Assembly: GCF_030252345.1 (NCBI RefSeq)
Contig: NZ_CP126980.1
Span: 8,751,501-8,815,500, forward strand
Direction of reading: 5' to 3'
Origin: Actinoplanes oblitus
Lineage (GTDB): Bacteria > Actinomycetota > Actinomycetes > Mycobacteriales > Micromonosporaceae
DNA: 64,000 bases
Shown in pieces: positions 39,711-47,459 of this stretch. Numbering within the stretch: the first letter of the stretch is position 1; the number at the start of each line of letters is the position of its first letter. The notes below the pieces were generated by a model. The model was not told the origin of the DNA. It worked only from the letters and a program-made list of their open reading frames with translations, and searched no databases. Both the position numbers and the translations under genes were made by a program.

Positions 39711-39766
39711 GCCGCACGGGCGCCCGGGAGTGACGTGAAAACGCCGCTCCCGGGCGCCCGTGCGGC
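39711..39766. terminator. 20-bp stem hairpin
   Basis: GCCGCACGGGCGCCCGGGAG (39711-39730) pairs perfectly with the sequence at 39747-39766 across a 16-nt loop. It lies 126 bp after the preceding gene and 108 bp before ddaH. It is the longest perfect stem noted in the window; it may be a terminator for readthrough or a transposon-type remnant. Confidence 0.65.
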
Positions 39767-39861
39767 GTGTGCGCAACGAATCGCCGTGCCGCTTCGTGAT
39801 CACGCAACGATCCTGCGCGGTACGCATGGTCGAACCAGCGCGGACGAAACCTTCTCGCACC

Positions 39862-39867
39862 TACCGT
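39862..39867 (+). promoter_or_regulatory. TACCGT minus-10 box, leaderless candidate
   Basis: The hexamer ends 7 nt before ATG 39875 of ddaH, with no ribosome site between. Confidence 0.45.
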
Positions 39868-39874
39868 TTCCTGC

Positions 39875-40669
39875 ATGACCGCCAAGCGCTACCTGATGTG
39901 CCGGCCCACCCACTTCGCCGTCACCTACCGGATCAATCCGTGGATGGATCCCACGGCGCCGTACGACAACGCGCTCGCCGTCAGCCAGTGGGAGAACCTG
40001 CGCCGGGTCTTCCTCGAGCTGGGGCACACCGTCGAGCTGATCGAGCCGCTGCCCGGCCTGCCGGACATGGTGTTCGCCGCGAACGGCGGGACGATCATCG
40101 ACGGCCGCGCGCTGGGTGTGCAGTTCCGGGACGCCGAGCGGGCCGACGAGGCACCGGCGTACGCCGCCTGGTTCCGGGAGAACGGCTTCGACGTGACGAT
40201 GCCGAAGCACGACAACGAGGGCGAGGGCGACATCCTGCTCGCCGGCGGGCTGCTGCTGGCCGGGACCGGGTTCCGTACCGCGCACGCGTCGCACGCCGAG
40301 ACGCAGGAGTTCCTCCGCCGTCCGGTGATCACCCTGCAGCTGGTCGATCCGGCGTACTACCACCTGGACACCGCGCTCTGCGTGCTGGACGAGCGGAACA
40401 TCGCGTACCTGCCGTCGGCGTTCTCGCCGGGCTCGCAGGCCGTCCTGCGCCAGCTCTTCCCGGACGCGATCATCGCCACTCCGGAGGACGCCGCGGTGCT
40501 CGGCCTCAACGCGGTCAGCGACGGACGTAACGTGGTGCTTCCGGTGCAGGCCACGCACCTGACCGAGCAGCTGCGCGCGGCCGGTTACCACCCGATCGGG
40601 GTCGACGTCTCCGAGCTGCGCAAGGCCGGCGGCGGACCCAAGTGCTGCACGCTGGAGGTGCGCTCGTGA
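39875..40669 (+). CDS. ddaH: dimethylargininase / arginine-modifying amidinohydrolase
   Basis: A 264-residue GME-superfamily enzyme of the DDAH type. Start 'YLMCRPTHFAVTYRINPWMDP'; substrate Asp in 'PGLPDMVFAANGG'; 'EGEGDILLAG'; the catalytic His in 'PAYYHLDTALCVL'; nucleophile Cys near the end in 'GGGPKCCTLEV' (Cys257 or 258). DDAH converts methylated arginines to citrulline and dimethylamine; some actinobacterial homologues act on other arginine derivatives. Its stop overlaps the rocD GTG (GTGA), so the two form a coupled pair for arginine-derivative breakdown. Confidence 0.92.
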   Translation: MTAKRYLMCRPTHFAVTYRINPWMDPTAPYDNALAVSQWENLRRVFLELGHTVELIEPLPGLPDMVFAANGGTIIDGRALGVQFRDAERADEAPAYAAWFRENGFDVTMPKHDNEGEGDILLAGGLLLAGTGFRTAHASHAETQEFLRRPVITLQLVDPAYYHLDTALCVLDERNIAYLPSAFSPGSQAVLRQLFPDAIIATPEDAAVLGLNAVSDGRNVVLPVQATHLTEQLRAAGYHPIGVDVSELRKAGGGPKCCTLEVRS

Positions 40670-41880
40670 CGACAGTGGAATTCCGTACGCCCGCCGCGCT
40701 CGCCGACGCCGAGCGCTGGACCGCGCACAACTACCACCCGCTGCCCGTCGTCGTCGCCGAGGCCGACGGCGCCTGGGTCACCGACGTCGACGGCCGCCGC
40801 TACCTGGACATGCTCGCCGGATACTCGGCGCTGAACTTCGGGCACCGGCACCCCGGCCTGATCGCCGCCGCGCACGCCCAGCTGGACCGCCTCACGCTGA
40901 CCAGCCGCGCGTTCGTGCACGACCAGTTCGCCGCGTTCTGCCGCGGCCTGGCCGAGCTGTGCGGCAAGGACCTGGTGCTGCCGATGAACACCGGCGCCGA
41001 GGCGGTGGAGACCGCCATCAAGGTCGCCCGTAAGTGGGGTTACCAGGTCAAGGGCGTGCCGGACGGGCAGGCCGAGATCATCGTGGCGGACGGCAACTTC
41101 CACGGCCGGACCACCACCATTGTCAGCTTCTCCACCGACCCGGAGGCGCGGGCCGACTTCGGGCCGTACACCCCGGGCTTCGTGGTGGTGCCGTACGGCG
41201 ACGCGGCGGCGCTGGCCGCCGCGATCACGCCGAACACGGTCGCCGTCCTGGTCGAGCCGATCCAGGGCGAGGGCGGCGTGCTGATCCCGCCGGCCGGGTA
41301 CTTCACCGCGGTCCGCGAGGCCTGCACCGCAAACAACGTGCTGCTGATCGCCGACGAGATCCAGTCCGGCCTGGGCCGCACCGGCAAGACCTTCGCGATC
41401 GAGCACGAGAACGTCGTCCCGGACATGTACGTGCTCGGCAAGGCACTCGGCGGCGGCATCGTGCCGGTCTCCGCTGTCGCCGCGAACCGTGACGTGCTCG
41501 GCGTCCTGAAGCCGGGCGAGCACGGCTCCACCTTCGGCGGCAACGCCCTGGCCTGCGCGGTCGGCGACGCCGTCGTCGGACTGCTGCGCACCGGCGAGTT
41601 CCAGGAGCGGTCGGCCCGGCTCGGGCAGCGCCTGGAGGCGGGCCTCTCGGCGCTGATCGGCAAGGGCCTGGTCGCGGTACGCTGCCGCGGCCTGTGGGCG
41701 GGCGTCGACATCGACCCGGCACTGATGACCGGACGGCAGGCATGCGAGCGCCTGGCCGAGCGTGGCGTCCTGGCCAAGGACACCCACGGCTCGACGATCC
41801 GCCTCGCGCCCCCGCTGGTGATCACCGAGGAGGACCTGGACCACGCGATCGCCCAGCTCGCCGCGGTCCTGGCCGCCTGA
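40666..41880 (+). CDS. rocD: ornithine aminotransferase
   Basis: A 404-residue class III PLP aminotransferase. Marks: 'YLDMLAGYSALNFGHRHPGLIAAA', 'LPMNTGAEAVETAIKVARKWG', 'FHGRTTTIVSFS', 'VEPIQGEGGVLIPPAGYF', 'LIADEIQSGLGRTGKTFA' and the PLP Lys in 'YVLGKALGGGIVPVSAV'. The ornithine type is supported by the 'CGKDLVLPMNTGAEAVE' stretch and by the ddaH partner. It yields glutamate semialdehyde from ornithine. GTG 40666 is used; the eight codons before it overlap ddaH and have no ribosome site. Confidence 0.94.
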   Translation: MTTVEFRTPAALADAERWTAHNYHPLPVVVAEADGAWVTDVDGRRYLDMLAGYSALNFGHRHPGLIAAAHAQLDRLTLTSRAFVHDQFAAFCRGLAELCGKDLVLPMNTGAEAVETAIKVARKWGYQVKGVPDGQAEIIVADGNFHGRTTTIVSFSTDPEARADFGPYTPGFVVVPYGDAAALAAAITPNTVAVLVEPIQGEGGVLIPPAGYFTAVREACTANNVLLIADEIQSGLGRTGKTFAIEHENVVPDMYVLGKALGGGIVPVSAVAANRDVLGVLKPGEHGSTFGGNALACAVGDAVVGLLRTGEFQERSARLGQRLEAGLSALIGKGLVAVRCRGLWAGVDIDPALMTGRQACERLAERGVLAKDTHGSTIRLAPPLVITEEDLDHAIAQLAAVLAA

Positions 41881-42038
41881 GCCCGAACGAAGCCCCACCA
41901 GGCAATCCCCACCCGCCCTGGGGGCTGACCCTGGCTCAGTCTGACCGAGTTCCGCCGTCTCCCGCGGGTGGGCTGTGGACAACCCGTGACTGTGGAAACG
42001 CGCGGGTGGCCGTTCGGCCGGGAATCGCCTGAGATCGG

Positions 42039-42074
42039 AGGCGCCGCTGCTGGAAGGTTCCAGCGGCGGCGCCT
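42039..42074. terminator. 17-bp stem hairpin between convergent genes
   Basis: AGGCGCCGCTGCTGGAA (42039-42055) pairs with TTCCAGCGGCGGCGCCT (42058-42074), with one G-T pair and almost no loop. It is a candidate terminator for rocD or for the FHA gene; the right arm is the start of the 55-bp repeat. Confidence 0.55.
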
Positions 42075-42163
42075 TCGGTGTTTCCGGGACCACCCACGGG
42101 CCGTGAAGAAGGTTCCAGCAGCGGCGCCTTCGGTTTTTCCGGGACCACCCACGGGCCGTGAAG
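42054..42163. repeat. 55-bp tandem repeat, two copies
   Basis: Units 42054-42108 and 42109-42163 start with AAGGTTCCAGC and end with GGGCCGTGAAG; they differ at only about two positions. It has no open frame with a ribosome site. Confidence 0.88.
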
Positions 42164-42396
42164 GGTGCGGGGATCGCTCTGGACGCGCAGCGGCCAGATC
42201 ACCGCGCCCGGCCCGCGCGGGAGCATGCGGTCCGCACCCCGGCGGACGCGCGTCAAGGAATGTTCTGAAATTGATCTTCAGCTGCCGGAGGGATCGAGGG
42301 CGGCCCGAGCGGTGCGGATCACGGACGGGCCGAGCGGTGCGGGACTCCGACCCGCCCCGAGCGGTGCGGATCACCGGCCGCCCGGGCGGGCCGGTG

Positions 42397-43545
42397 TCAC
42401 CTGCCGACGGGACGAATCGCCATGGTCGGGGCCTCGGCCATCACCGACTGCGGCTGGATCACGCCGCCGTTGTTCCACAGCTTGGCGCGGCCCACGTGCA
42501 CCCCGGCATACAGCTCGACGACGTCGTCCGGCCCGAGGATCCGGCTCTCGTCGCGGTGCAGGGTGACTCGCTGGTCGTCGTCGGGTGAGCCGCCCGGGCG
42601 CACGCCGGTGCCGTTGGTGCTGATGTCCTTCACGGTGATCTCGCCGGCGCGCAGCGCGAACCGGACGTGGCCCCGGCTGATCCACTTGCGAGCGTCCTGG
42701 GTGAGCCACTGGCCGAGCATCACCCCGCCACCGCCCTCCGGCGCCCGGCCGACCACCACCGGCTGGTCCTCCGAGACGGTGAAGCGCTGCCGGATCACGC
42801 CGTCGATGCGCACCGAGAGCACCTCGGTGGCCGGGCGCGGGCCGGCGTCCTTGAGCCGCTCGCCGTGCCGCGGGCAGGTCGGCACGCCGGCCCGCAGAGC
42901 CGGCGGCGGCTGCGCCACCGGGCTGGTGAACGTGCGCATGTCGGCGAACGGGCTGTCCGAGTCGCCGCCGGTGCCGAACGTGGTGCAGTTGAAGTCCGCG
43001 CACTTCCAGATCCGGGCGAGCAACCGCTCGCCGAGCGGCGAGCGCGGGGTGGGCGGGACCGCCTCGCCCCGGCCGACCCGGGCCACCAGCGTGGGGCCGC
43101 CCTGCTGCGAGACCAGGGCGAGCAGCCGGCCGGGCTCGGCCACCCACGGGCGGCTGGCACGGAACCGGTCCTCCCGGTCACGGGTGAGCACCGGCAGGCC
43201 GAGCATCTCGGCCACCTCCAGCACCCGGTCCTCCATCTGCGGGACCACCTCGACCTTGCCGTCGTCGGCCCAGCGGCGGACCACCATCCGCTCGTTCGAG
43301 GTGAGGTCGGTGTCGGAGAGGAGACCGCGCGGGGCGATCACGTAGACCGGGACGTTCTCCTCGGCGACGTAACGGCCGAGGGCGTCGACCAGCAGACCGA
43401 GCCGGACCAGGCTGGCCGGGCGACCACCGTCGAGGTCGGCATAGCGCACCACCTCCGACAGATCGACCACGGCCCGGGCGAGAGCCGGGTCCGTGGTGAG
43501 CCGGGCCTCGATGGCGTCGAGAACCTTGCTGACCTCGAATCTCAC
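42397..43545 (-). CDS. FHA-domain protein
   Basis: A 382-residue protein. The N-terminal half (residues 1-150) is a helical/Rossmann-like domain ('VRFEVSKVLDAIEARLTTDPALARAVVDLSEVVRYADLDGGRPASLVRLGLLVDALGRYV') I do not recognise; the middle contains Cys-x-Cys pairs ('WKCADFNCTTFG', 'VPTCPRHGERL') that could bind zinc; the C-terminal FHA domain (about 260-370) shows 'VVVGRAP', 'ISRGHVRF' and 'VKDISTNGTGV', the phosphothreonine-binding loop. It could read Ser/Thr kinase signals such as that of the kinase at 10786 (inference). GTG 43545 follows GGGGAGGA; the longer frame upstream is rejected. Confidence 0.82.
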   Translation of the reverse strand: MRFEVSKVLDAIEARLTTDPALARAVVDLSEVVRYADLDGGRPASLVRLGLLVDALGRYVAEENVPVYVIAPRGLLSDTDLTSNERMVVRRWADDGKVEVVPQMEDRVLEVAEMLGLPVLTRDREDRFRASRPWVAEPGRLLALVSQQGGPTLVARVGRGEAVPPTPRSPLGERLLARIWKCADFNCTTFGTGGDSDSPFADMRTFTSPVAQPPPALRAGVPTCPRHGERLKDAGPRPATEVLSVRIDGVIRQRFTVSEDQPVVVGRAPEGGGGVMLGQWLTQDARKWISRGHVRFALRAGEITVKDISTNGTGVRPGGSPDDDQRVTLHRDESRILGPDDVVELYAGVHVGRAKLWNNGGVIQPQSVMAEAPTMAIRPVGR

Positions 43546-43721
43546 GAGTCCTCCCCTGTGCTGTGTGCACGGATGACAACGACTCATCATGCCCCGGCCA
43601 TGATCTGCGCGACCAACCGGGCGGACGTCCCGCCATGGTTTGCCCGCGGGTGTCCGTTTGCCGATTCCCACGTTCGGGAAATCCCGCTATCGACGAGCGT
43701 TGACGAGAAGGAGAGACGATC

Positions 43722-44522
43722 ATGCGGACACCCCGGCTCGCGGGACTCGGCCTCGCGGCGGCCACGGCCACGTTCGCGGTGGTCGGCTGCGCCTCGCAGA
43801 ACACCCCGGCGACTTCGGCCTCGAGCGCCCCGCCGGTGTCGGCGGTGCCCTCGACCAGCGCCGACCCGGCGGCGGTGGGGGCGCTGTCGGACGCCGCCAC
43901 CGCGCTCGGCAACACCAGCTTCAAGATGACCATGACGAGCGGCGCCGGCTTCCAGCTGACCGCGAACCTGGACGCGCCGCACGGCACCGGGAACGCGGAG
44001 ATGACCGCCAAGGGCGCGAACACCGCGCTCACCGTCAGGACGCTGCTGGCCGGCCAGGACCTGTACGCGCAGATCCCCGGGGTCACCCAGGGCACCACCT
44101 GGACCCACCTGGACATGGCCCGGCTGCCGGACGGCGCGAACTTCGGGCTCAAGCCCGGCCAGATCGACCCGGCGAACACCGCCGAGCTGCTCCGCGCCAC
44201 CACCGACGTGACGAAGAGCGGGGAGAACTCGTACGCCGGGACGCTCGACCTGACCAAGGCGGCCGGCGTGGCCGGGATCAGCAAGGTCACCGTCGACGGG
44301 TACGGCGCGGACGCCCAGAAGGTCCCGTTCGAGGCGACCCTGGACCAGCAGGACCGGCTGGAGCAGCTCACCCTGCGGCTGCCCGCGGTGGACAACCGGG
44401 AGGCCCAGCCGCTGGTGATCAAGTACAGCGATTACGGCCAGACGGTGAGCGCCGAGCGCCCGCCGGCCGGTCAGGTCACCGAGGCGCCGGACAACGTCTA
44501 CCAGGCGCTGGGCGGCAAGTAG
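43722..44522 (+). CDS. LppX/LprG-like lipoprotein
   Basis: A 266-residue lipoprotein: signal peptide ending in lipobox 'FAVVGCAS', a Ser/Pro/Thr-rich linker, then a LppX_LprAFG-type domain: 'AATALGNTSFKMTMTSGAGFQLTANLDAP', 'LLAGQDLYAQIPGV', 'TKSGENSYAGTLDLTKAAGVAG', 'VPFEATLDQQDRLEQLTLRLP'. The fold carries lipids or lipidated carriers at the cell surface in mycobacteria. A strong GAAGGAGAGACG site precedes the ATG. It is convergent with the acyltransferase gene 13 bp away. Confidence 0.85.
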   Translation: MRTPRLAGLGLAAATATFAVVGCASQNTPATSASSAPPVSAVPSTSADPAAVGALSDAATALGNTSFKMTMTSGAGFQLTANLDAPHGTGNAEMTAKGANTALTVRTLLAGQDLYAQIPGVTQGTTWTHLDMARLPDGANFGLKPGQIDPANTAELLRATTDVTKSGENSYAGTLDLTKAAGVAGISKVTVDGYGADAQKVPFEATLDQQDRLEQLTLRLPAVDNREAQPLVIKYSDYGQTVSAERPPAGQVTEAPDNVYQALGGK

Positions 44523-44535
44523 GCGACAGATCGAG

Positions 44536-45579
44536 TCAGCCGGCGCCGCGGTCGATCCACAGTGGCCGCGGCGCCGGCCGGTTCTCCTCGATCCACGTGT
44601 CGATCCGCGCCCACCAGGCGTAGAGCCAGTCGATCCGGTCCTGGTCGTCGGCCGGCACCTCCTCCGGCGGCACGCTCCAGAAGCGCATCACCAGCCGCTT
44701 GTCCATCGGCAGCTCGCGCCACACGTCGCCGACCGTGATCATCCGGTCCAGTCCGGTGTGCGCCACGAAGATCACGCCGGCGTCCGGGGCCGCGTCGATG
44801 GCGGCGAGCAGGCCGCCCGGTTTCGGCGGCAGCAGGTTGCGCAGGCCCTCCGCCTTGGTGGCCATCTCCTCATGGCCGCCGGCGCGCAGCCGGGCGATCG
44901 CGTTGATCTTGCGGTGCGGGGTGAAGTTACCGCCCTCCGGGAAGATCACGAAGGCGTCGTTCTCGTCCAGGCCGGTGGCCAGGTCGCCGATCTGCTCCTC
45001 GAGCGTCGCGGTGGTGGTCCGGCCGGGCGTGATGAACCTGTTCGGCAGGCGGTTGAGCAGCACGTCGACCGCCGGGTCCCACTGCAGCGCGGCCTTCAGC
45101 ACGATCCGCGGCTCCCGGGCGAACCAGTTGACCAGCGCGTGGATCAGGGTGAACGAGTCGCCCGGGCCGGCGTGCCGGCTCACCACGATCTCCGGCCGGC
45201 CCGGCTGCGCGGTGTCCGGGTCGGTGCCGACCACGTCGATCGCCAGGTGCAGCGACCAGCGGGCGAACCAGAACAGCGTACGCAGGAACCAGCCGGTCAC
45301 CACGTAGTGCGCGCGCTGGAAGGCCGGGCCGCGGATCCACCGGCCGCAGCCCGAGGCCAGCCAGAGCACGGCCAGCGTGAGCAGCGCCGCGGCGTCCCAG
45401 ACCAGATAGACGATGAGCAGGAAGACCAGCCGGGGCACCCGCAGCCGGCCCGGCACCAGTGGGGAGACCGCCAGCGCGAAGAGCAGCCAGACCGGCAGGG
45501 TGGTGAGCAACGTCACGGCGAGCAGCACGACGGCCGGGGCGATCACCAGGCGACGGACCCAGGGCGGCGGCAGGCTCAT
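44536..45579 (-). CDS. 1-acyl-glycerol-3-phosphate acyltransferase-like membrane protein
   Basis: A 347-residue membrane acyltransferase: three N-terminal helices, then a PlsC domain with the HX4D motif 'VSRHAGPGDSFTLIHALV', 'PNRFITPGRTTT', 'FVIFPEGGNFTP' (the ligand motif FPEG) and 'GVIFVAHTGLD'. It probably transfers acyl chains to lysophospholipids. The ATG overlaps the patatin stop by one base (TGATG), so the two form a coupled lipid-remodelling pair. Confidence 0.88.
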   Translation of the reverse strand: MSLPPPWVRRLVIAPAVVLLAVTLLTTLPVWLLFALAVSPLVPGRLRVPRLVFLLIVYLVWDAAALLTLAVLWLASGCGRWIRGPAFQRAHYVVTGWFLRTLFWFARWSLHLAIDVVGTDPDTAQPGRPEIVVSRHAGPGDSFTLIHALVNWFAREPRIVLKAALQWDPAVDVLLNRLPNRFITPGRTTTATLEEQIGDLATGLDENDAFVIFPEGGNFTPHRKINAIARLRAGGHEEMATKAEGLRNLLPPKPGGLLAAIDAAPDAGVIFVAHTGLDRMITVGDVWRELPMDKRLVMRFWSVPPEEVPADDQDRIDWLYAWWARIDTWIEENRPAPRPLWIDRGAG

Positions 45580-46442
45580 CAACGGCCGCCCGGCTCCGGC
45601 AGCGGATGCACGTTGGCGGCCAGGTAGCGCCGGGAGGCGGTGTACGCCCGGCTGATCCGGCGGCCGACCAGCGCCATGTCCCGATAGGCCCAGGGCGAGT
45701 CGTCGCGGCTCTCGCCACCGCCGCTGGGCAGCACGTGCACCCGGACGCCGCCGGGCAGCGAGGACATCTCCCGCGCGAACCGATGGCGACGGGCGATCTC
45801 GAACGCCACCTGTGCCACCTCCCACGGCCGTCGCGGCACGCTGAGCTGCCGCTCCACCCGGCCCACCTGGAGCACGAAGACGAGTCGCGCGCCGAGCCGG
45901 ACCGCCTCACCGATCGGGATCGAGTTGACGATCCCGCCGTCCACGAAGTGCTCCCCGCCGATCTCCGTCGGCGGCAGCAGGCCGGGCACCGCCGACGAGG
46001 CGAGCACCGCGTCGACCAGCGGCCCACTGTCGAACCAGTGCTCGGCGGCCCGCTCGATGCTTGCCGCACAGCAGTGGAACGGCACCTTCAGGTCGGCGAA
46101 GGTGGCGTCCTCGCCCAGCTCACCCTCCAGCAGCCGGCGCAGCGGGAGCGGCGAGTGCAGGTGGGTACGGGCCGCGAACCGGCGCATCTGCCTGCCGATC
46201 GAGTCGCCGTAGACGGCCGCCGCCTCCGGCGACGTCCAGAGCCGGACCAGCCGGTCGGTGACCGCCTCGCCCGGCTCGGCGGCGACCAGGGCGCCGTTGA
46301 CCGCGCCGATCGACGTGCCGACCACCACGTCCGGCCGGAACCCGGCCCGGAACAGCGCGCGGAGCATGCCCACCTCGACCGCCCCGAGCACACCGCCACC
46401 GCCGAGCACGAACGCCACCGGACCGTCGACCATGTGATCCAT
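45579..46442 (-). CDS. patatin-like phospholipase
   Basis: A 287-residue patatin: oxyanion 'VLGGGGVLGAVEVGML', nucleophile Ser44 in 'VVGTSIGAVNGAL', and 'HFVDGGIVNSIPIG' with the dyad Asp. Such enzymes hydrolyse acyl esters of phospholipids. It is transcribed first, coupled to the acyltransferase gene, which suggests deacylation-reacylation of phospholipids (inference). Divergent from the MerR regulator; 51 bp apart. Confidence 0.9.
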   Translation of the reverse strand: MDHMVDGPVAFVLGGGGVLGAVEVGMLRALFRAGFRPDVVVGTSIGAVNGALVAAEPGEAVTDRLVRLWTSPEAAAVYGDSIGRQMRRFAARTHLHSPLPLRRLLEGELGEDATFADLKVPFHCCAASIERAAEHWFDSGPLVDAVLASSAVPGLLPPTEIGGEHFVDGGIVNSIPIGEAVRLGARLVFVLQVGRVERQLSVPRRPWEVAQVAFEIARRHRFAREMSSLPGGVRVHVLPSGGGESRDDSPWAYRDMALVGRRISRAYTASRRYLAANVHPLPEPGGR

Positions 46443-46455
46443 CGTTCCACGGGCC

Positions 46456-46486
46456 TTGCCTTGACGCCGGTGTCAAGCCGTACCGT
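46456..46486 (+). promoter_or_regulatory. MerR-type promoter with 19-bp spacer
   Basis: TTGCCT (46456-46461), a 19-bp spacer and TACCGT (46481-46486). The inverted repeat CTTGAC-GCCGGT-GTCAAG (46460-46477) lies in the spacer, the layout by which MerR proteins untwist a long spacer. TACCGT ends 7 nt before the MerR ATG, so the mRNA is likely leaderless. Confidence 0.7.
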
Positions 46487-46493
46487 CGGCGCC

Positions 46494-46877
46494 ATGCTGC
46501 TGATCGGAGAACTGGCCGAGCTGGCCGGGACCAGTCCGCGGACGCTGCGCTACTACGAGGAGCACGGCCTGGTCCGCGCCAGCCGGGACGCGAACGGCTA
46601 CCGGCAGTACGAGGACGGCGAGCTGCGCGTGGTGCACGAGATCCGCACCCTGCTGGCGTCCGGGTTCGGCCTGGACGACATCCGGCCCTTCGTCGCCTGC
46701 CTGCGGGCCGGCAACAGCGCCGGTCACGTCTGCCCGGACTCGGTGGCGGTGCTCCGCCGCAAGATCGCCGAGGTGGACGACTACCTCGGCCAGCTCACCG
46801 ACGTCCGGGAGCGGCTGCACGACCAACTGAGCCAAGCCCTCGAGCACCGGGAGACGCGATGCCGGATGACGCCCTGA
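46494..46877 (+). CDS. MerR-family transcriptional regulator
   Basis: A 127-residue MerR protein: 'LLIGELAELAGTSPRTLRYYEEHGLVRASRDANGYRQYED' (winged helix with RYYE motif), then a helical dimerisation coil 'ELRVVHEIRTLLASGFGLDDIRPFVACLRAGNSAGHVCPDSVAVLRRKIAEVDDYLGQL'. Cys residues at about 77 and 89 (first in 'VACLRAG', second in 'HVCPD') could sense thiols or metals. It is autoregulated through the promoter at 46456-46486 and overlaps the thioredoxin gene by 19 nt, suggesting control of a redox-related partner. Confidence 0.92.
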   Translation: MLLIGELAELAGTSPRTLRYYEEHGLVRASRDANGYRQYEDGELRVVHEIRTLLASGFGLDDIRPFVACLRAGNSAGHVCPDSVAVLRRKIAEVDDYLGQLTDVRERLHDQLSQALEHRETRCRMTP

Positions 46878-47206
46878 TCACCATCACCGACGCCACCTTC
46901 GACGAGCTGGTCCGCCAGGCCCGGCTGCCGGTGGTGGTGGACTTCTGGGCACAGTGGTGCCCGCCCTGCGGCCCGATGTCACGGCTGCTCGCCGAGCTGG
47001 CGCCGGAGTTCGCCGGGCAACTCGTGATCGGCACCCTGGACGCCGACGAGAACCCGGTCGCGGCACGTACCTACCGCGTCCTGGCCATGCCGACCCTGCT
47101 GTTCTTCCGGGACGGTGTGGTCACCCAATCGATCGTCGGCGCGCGGCCGAAGTCGATGCTGCGCTCGGCGCTGACCAGCGCGCTGACACCGTACGCGAAT
47201 CTTTGA
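46859..47206 (+). CDS. thioredoxin-family protein with CPPC active site
   Basis: A 115-residue thioredoxin fold: 'VVVDFWAQWCPPCGPMSRLLAELAPEF', with cysteines 34 and 37 in a C-P-P-C active site rather than the C-G-P-C of standard thioredoxin; 'LDADENPVAARTYRVLAMPTLLFF' carries the cis-Pro. The change should shift the redox potential (known from thioredoxin variants). It starts inside the merR gene, 19 nt before its stop, and is probably controlled by that regulator. Cytoplasmic (no signal peptide). Confidence 0.9.
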   Translation: MPDDALITITDATFDELVRQARLPVVVDFWAQWCPPCGPMSRLLAELAPEFAGQLVIGTLDADENPVAARTYRVLAMPTLLFFRDGVVTQSIVGARPKSMLRSALTSALTPYANL

Positions 47207-47226
47207 GGCCTTTCGGTACGCCCTAG

Positions 47227-47442
47227 CTAGTCGAGCTCGGGCATGGCGACCGGCTGCGGCCTGGGGTGGCAGGTGCCGCACTGCACGGCATCCTCCACCA
47301 CCAGCGCCTCGGCCCGGTCCCGCAGCACCGACCGGCTGATCTCCAGCAGGTAGGGCCCGAACCGGGCGTGTTCCGCGCACACGCCCCGTCCGCAGAAGCG
47401 GCAGGTGGCGCGTGCCTCCTCGGCGCAGAACCAGCACAGCAT
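47227..47442 (-). CDS. small Cys-rich zinc-ribbon protein (DUF2180/B-box-like)
   Basis: A 71-residue protein 'MLCWFCAEEARATCRFCGRGVCAEHARFGPYLLE ... VVEDAVQCGTCHPRP' with Cys/His spacing of B-box or DUF2180 zinc-binding proteins (C-x2-C, C-x2-C, C-x3-H, later C-x2-C-H). GGGAGGGG precedes the ATG 47442. It lies 17 nt downstream of the large fusion protein gene on the same strand, so they are probably co-transcribed. Role unknown. Confidence 0.75.
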   Translation of the reverse strand: MLCWFCAEEARATCRFCGRGVCAEHARFGPYLLEISRSVLRDRAEALVVEDAVQCGTCHPRPQPVAMPELD

Positions 47443-47459
47443 GCGAGCCCCTCCCTGGA

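Larger units (their letters stand above)
41881..42396. other. 516-bp intergenic region with repeats
   Basis: No credible gene: the open frame at 41936-42256 is made of the 55-bp repeat described separately. The right part has short repeats of GAGCGGTGCGG(A/G). It separates rocD from the convergent FHA gene. Confidence 0.5.

Noticed and set aside
41936..42256. 106-codon minus-strand frame
   Set aside because: Made of the 55-bp repeat with no ribosome site and no protein-like composition.
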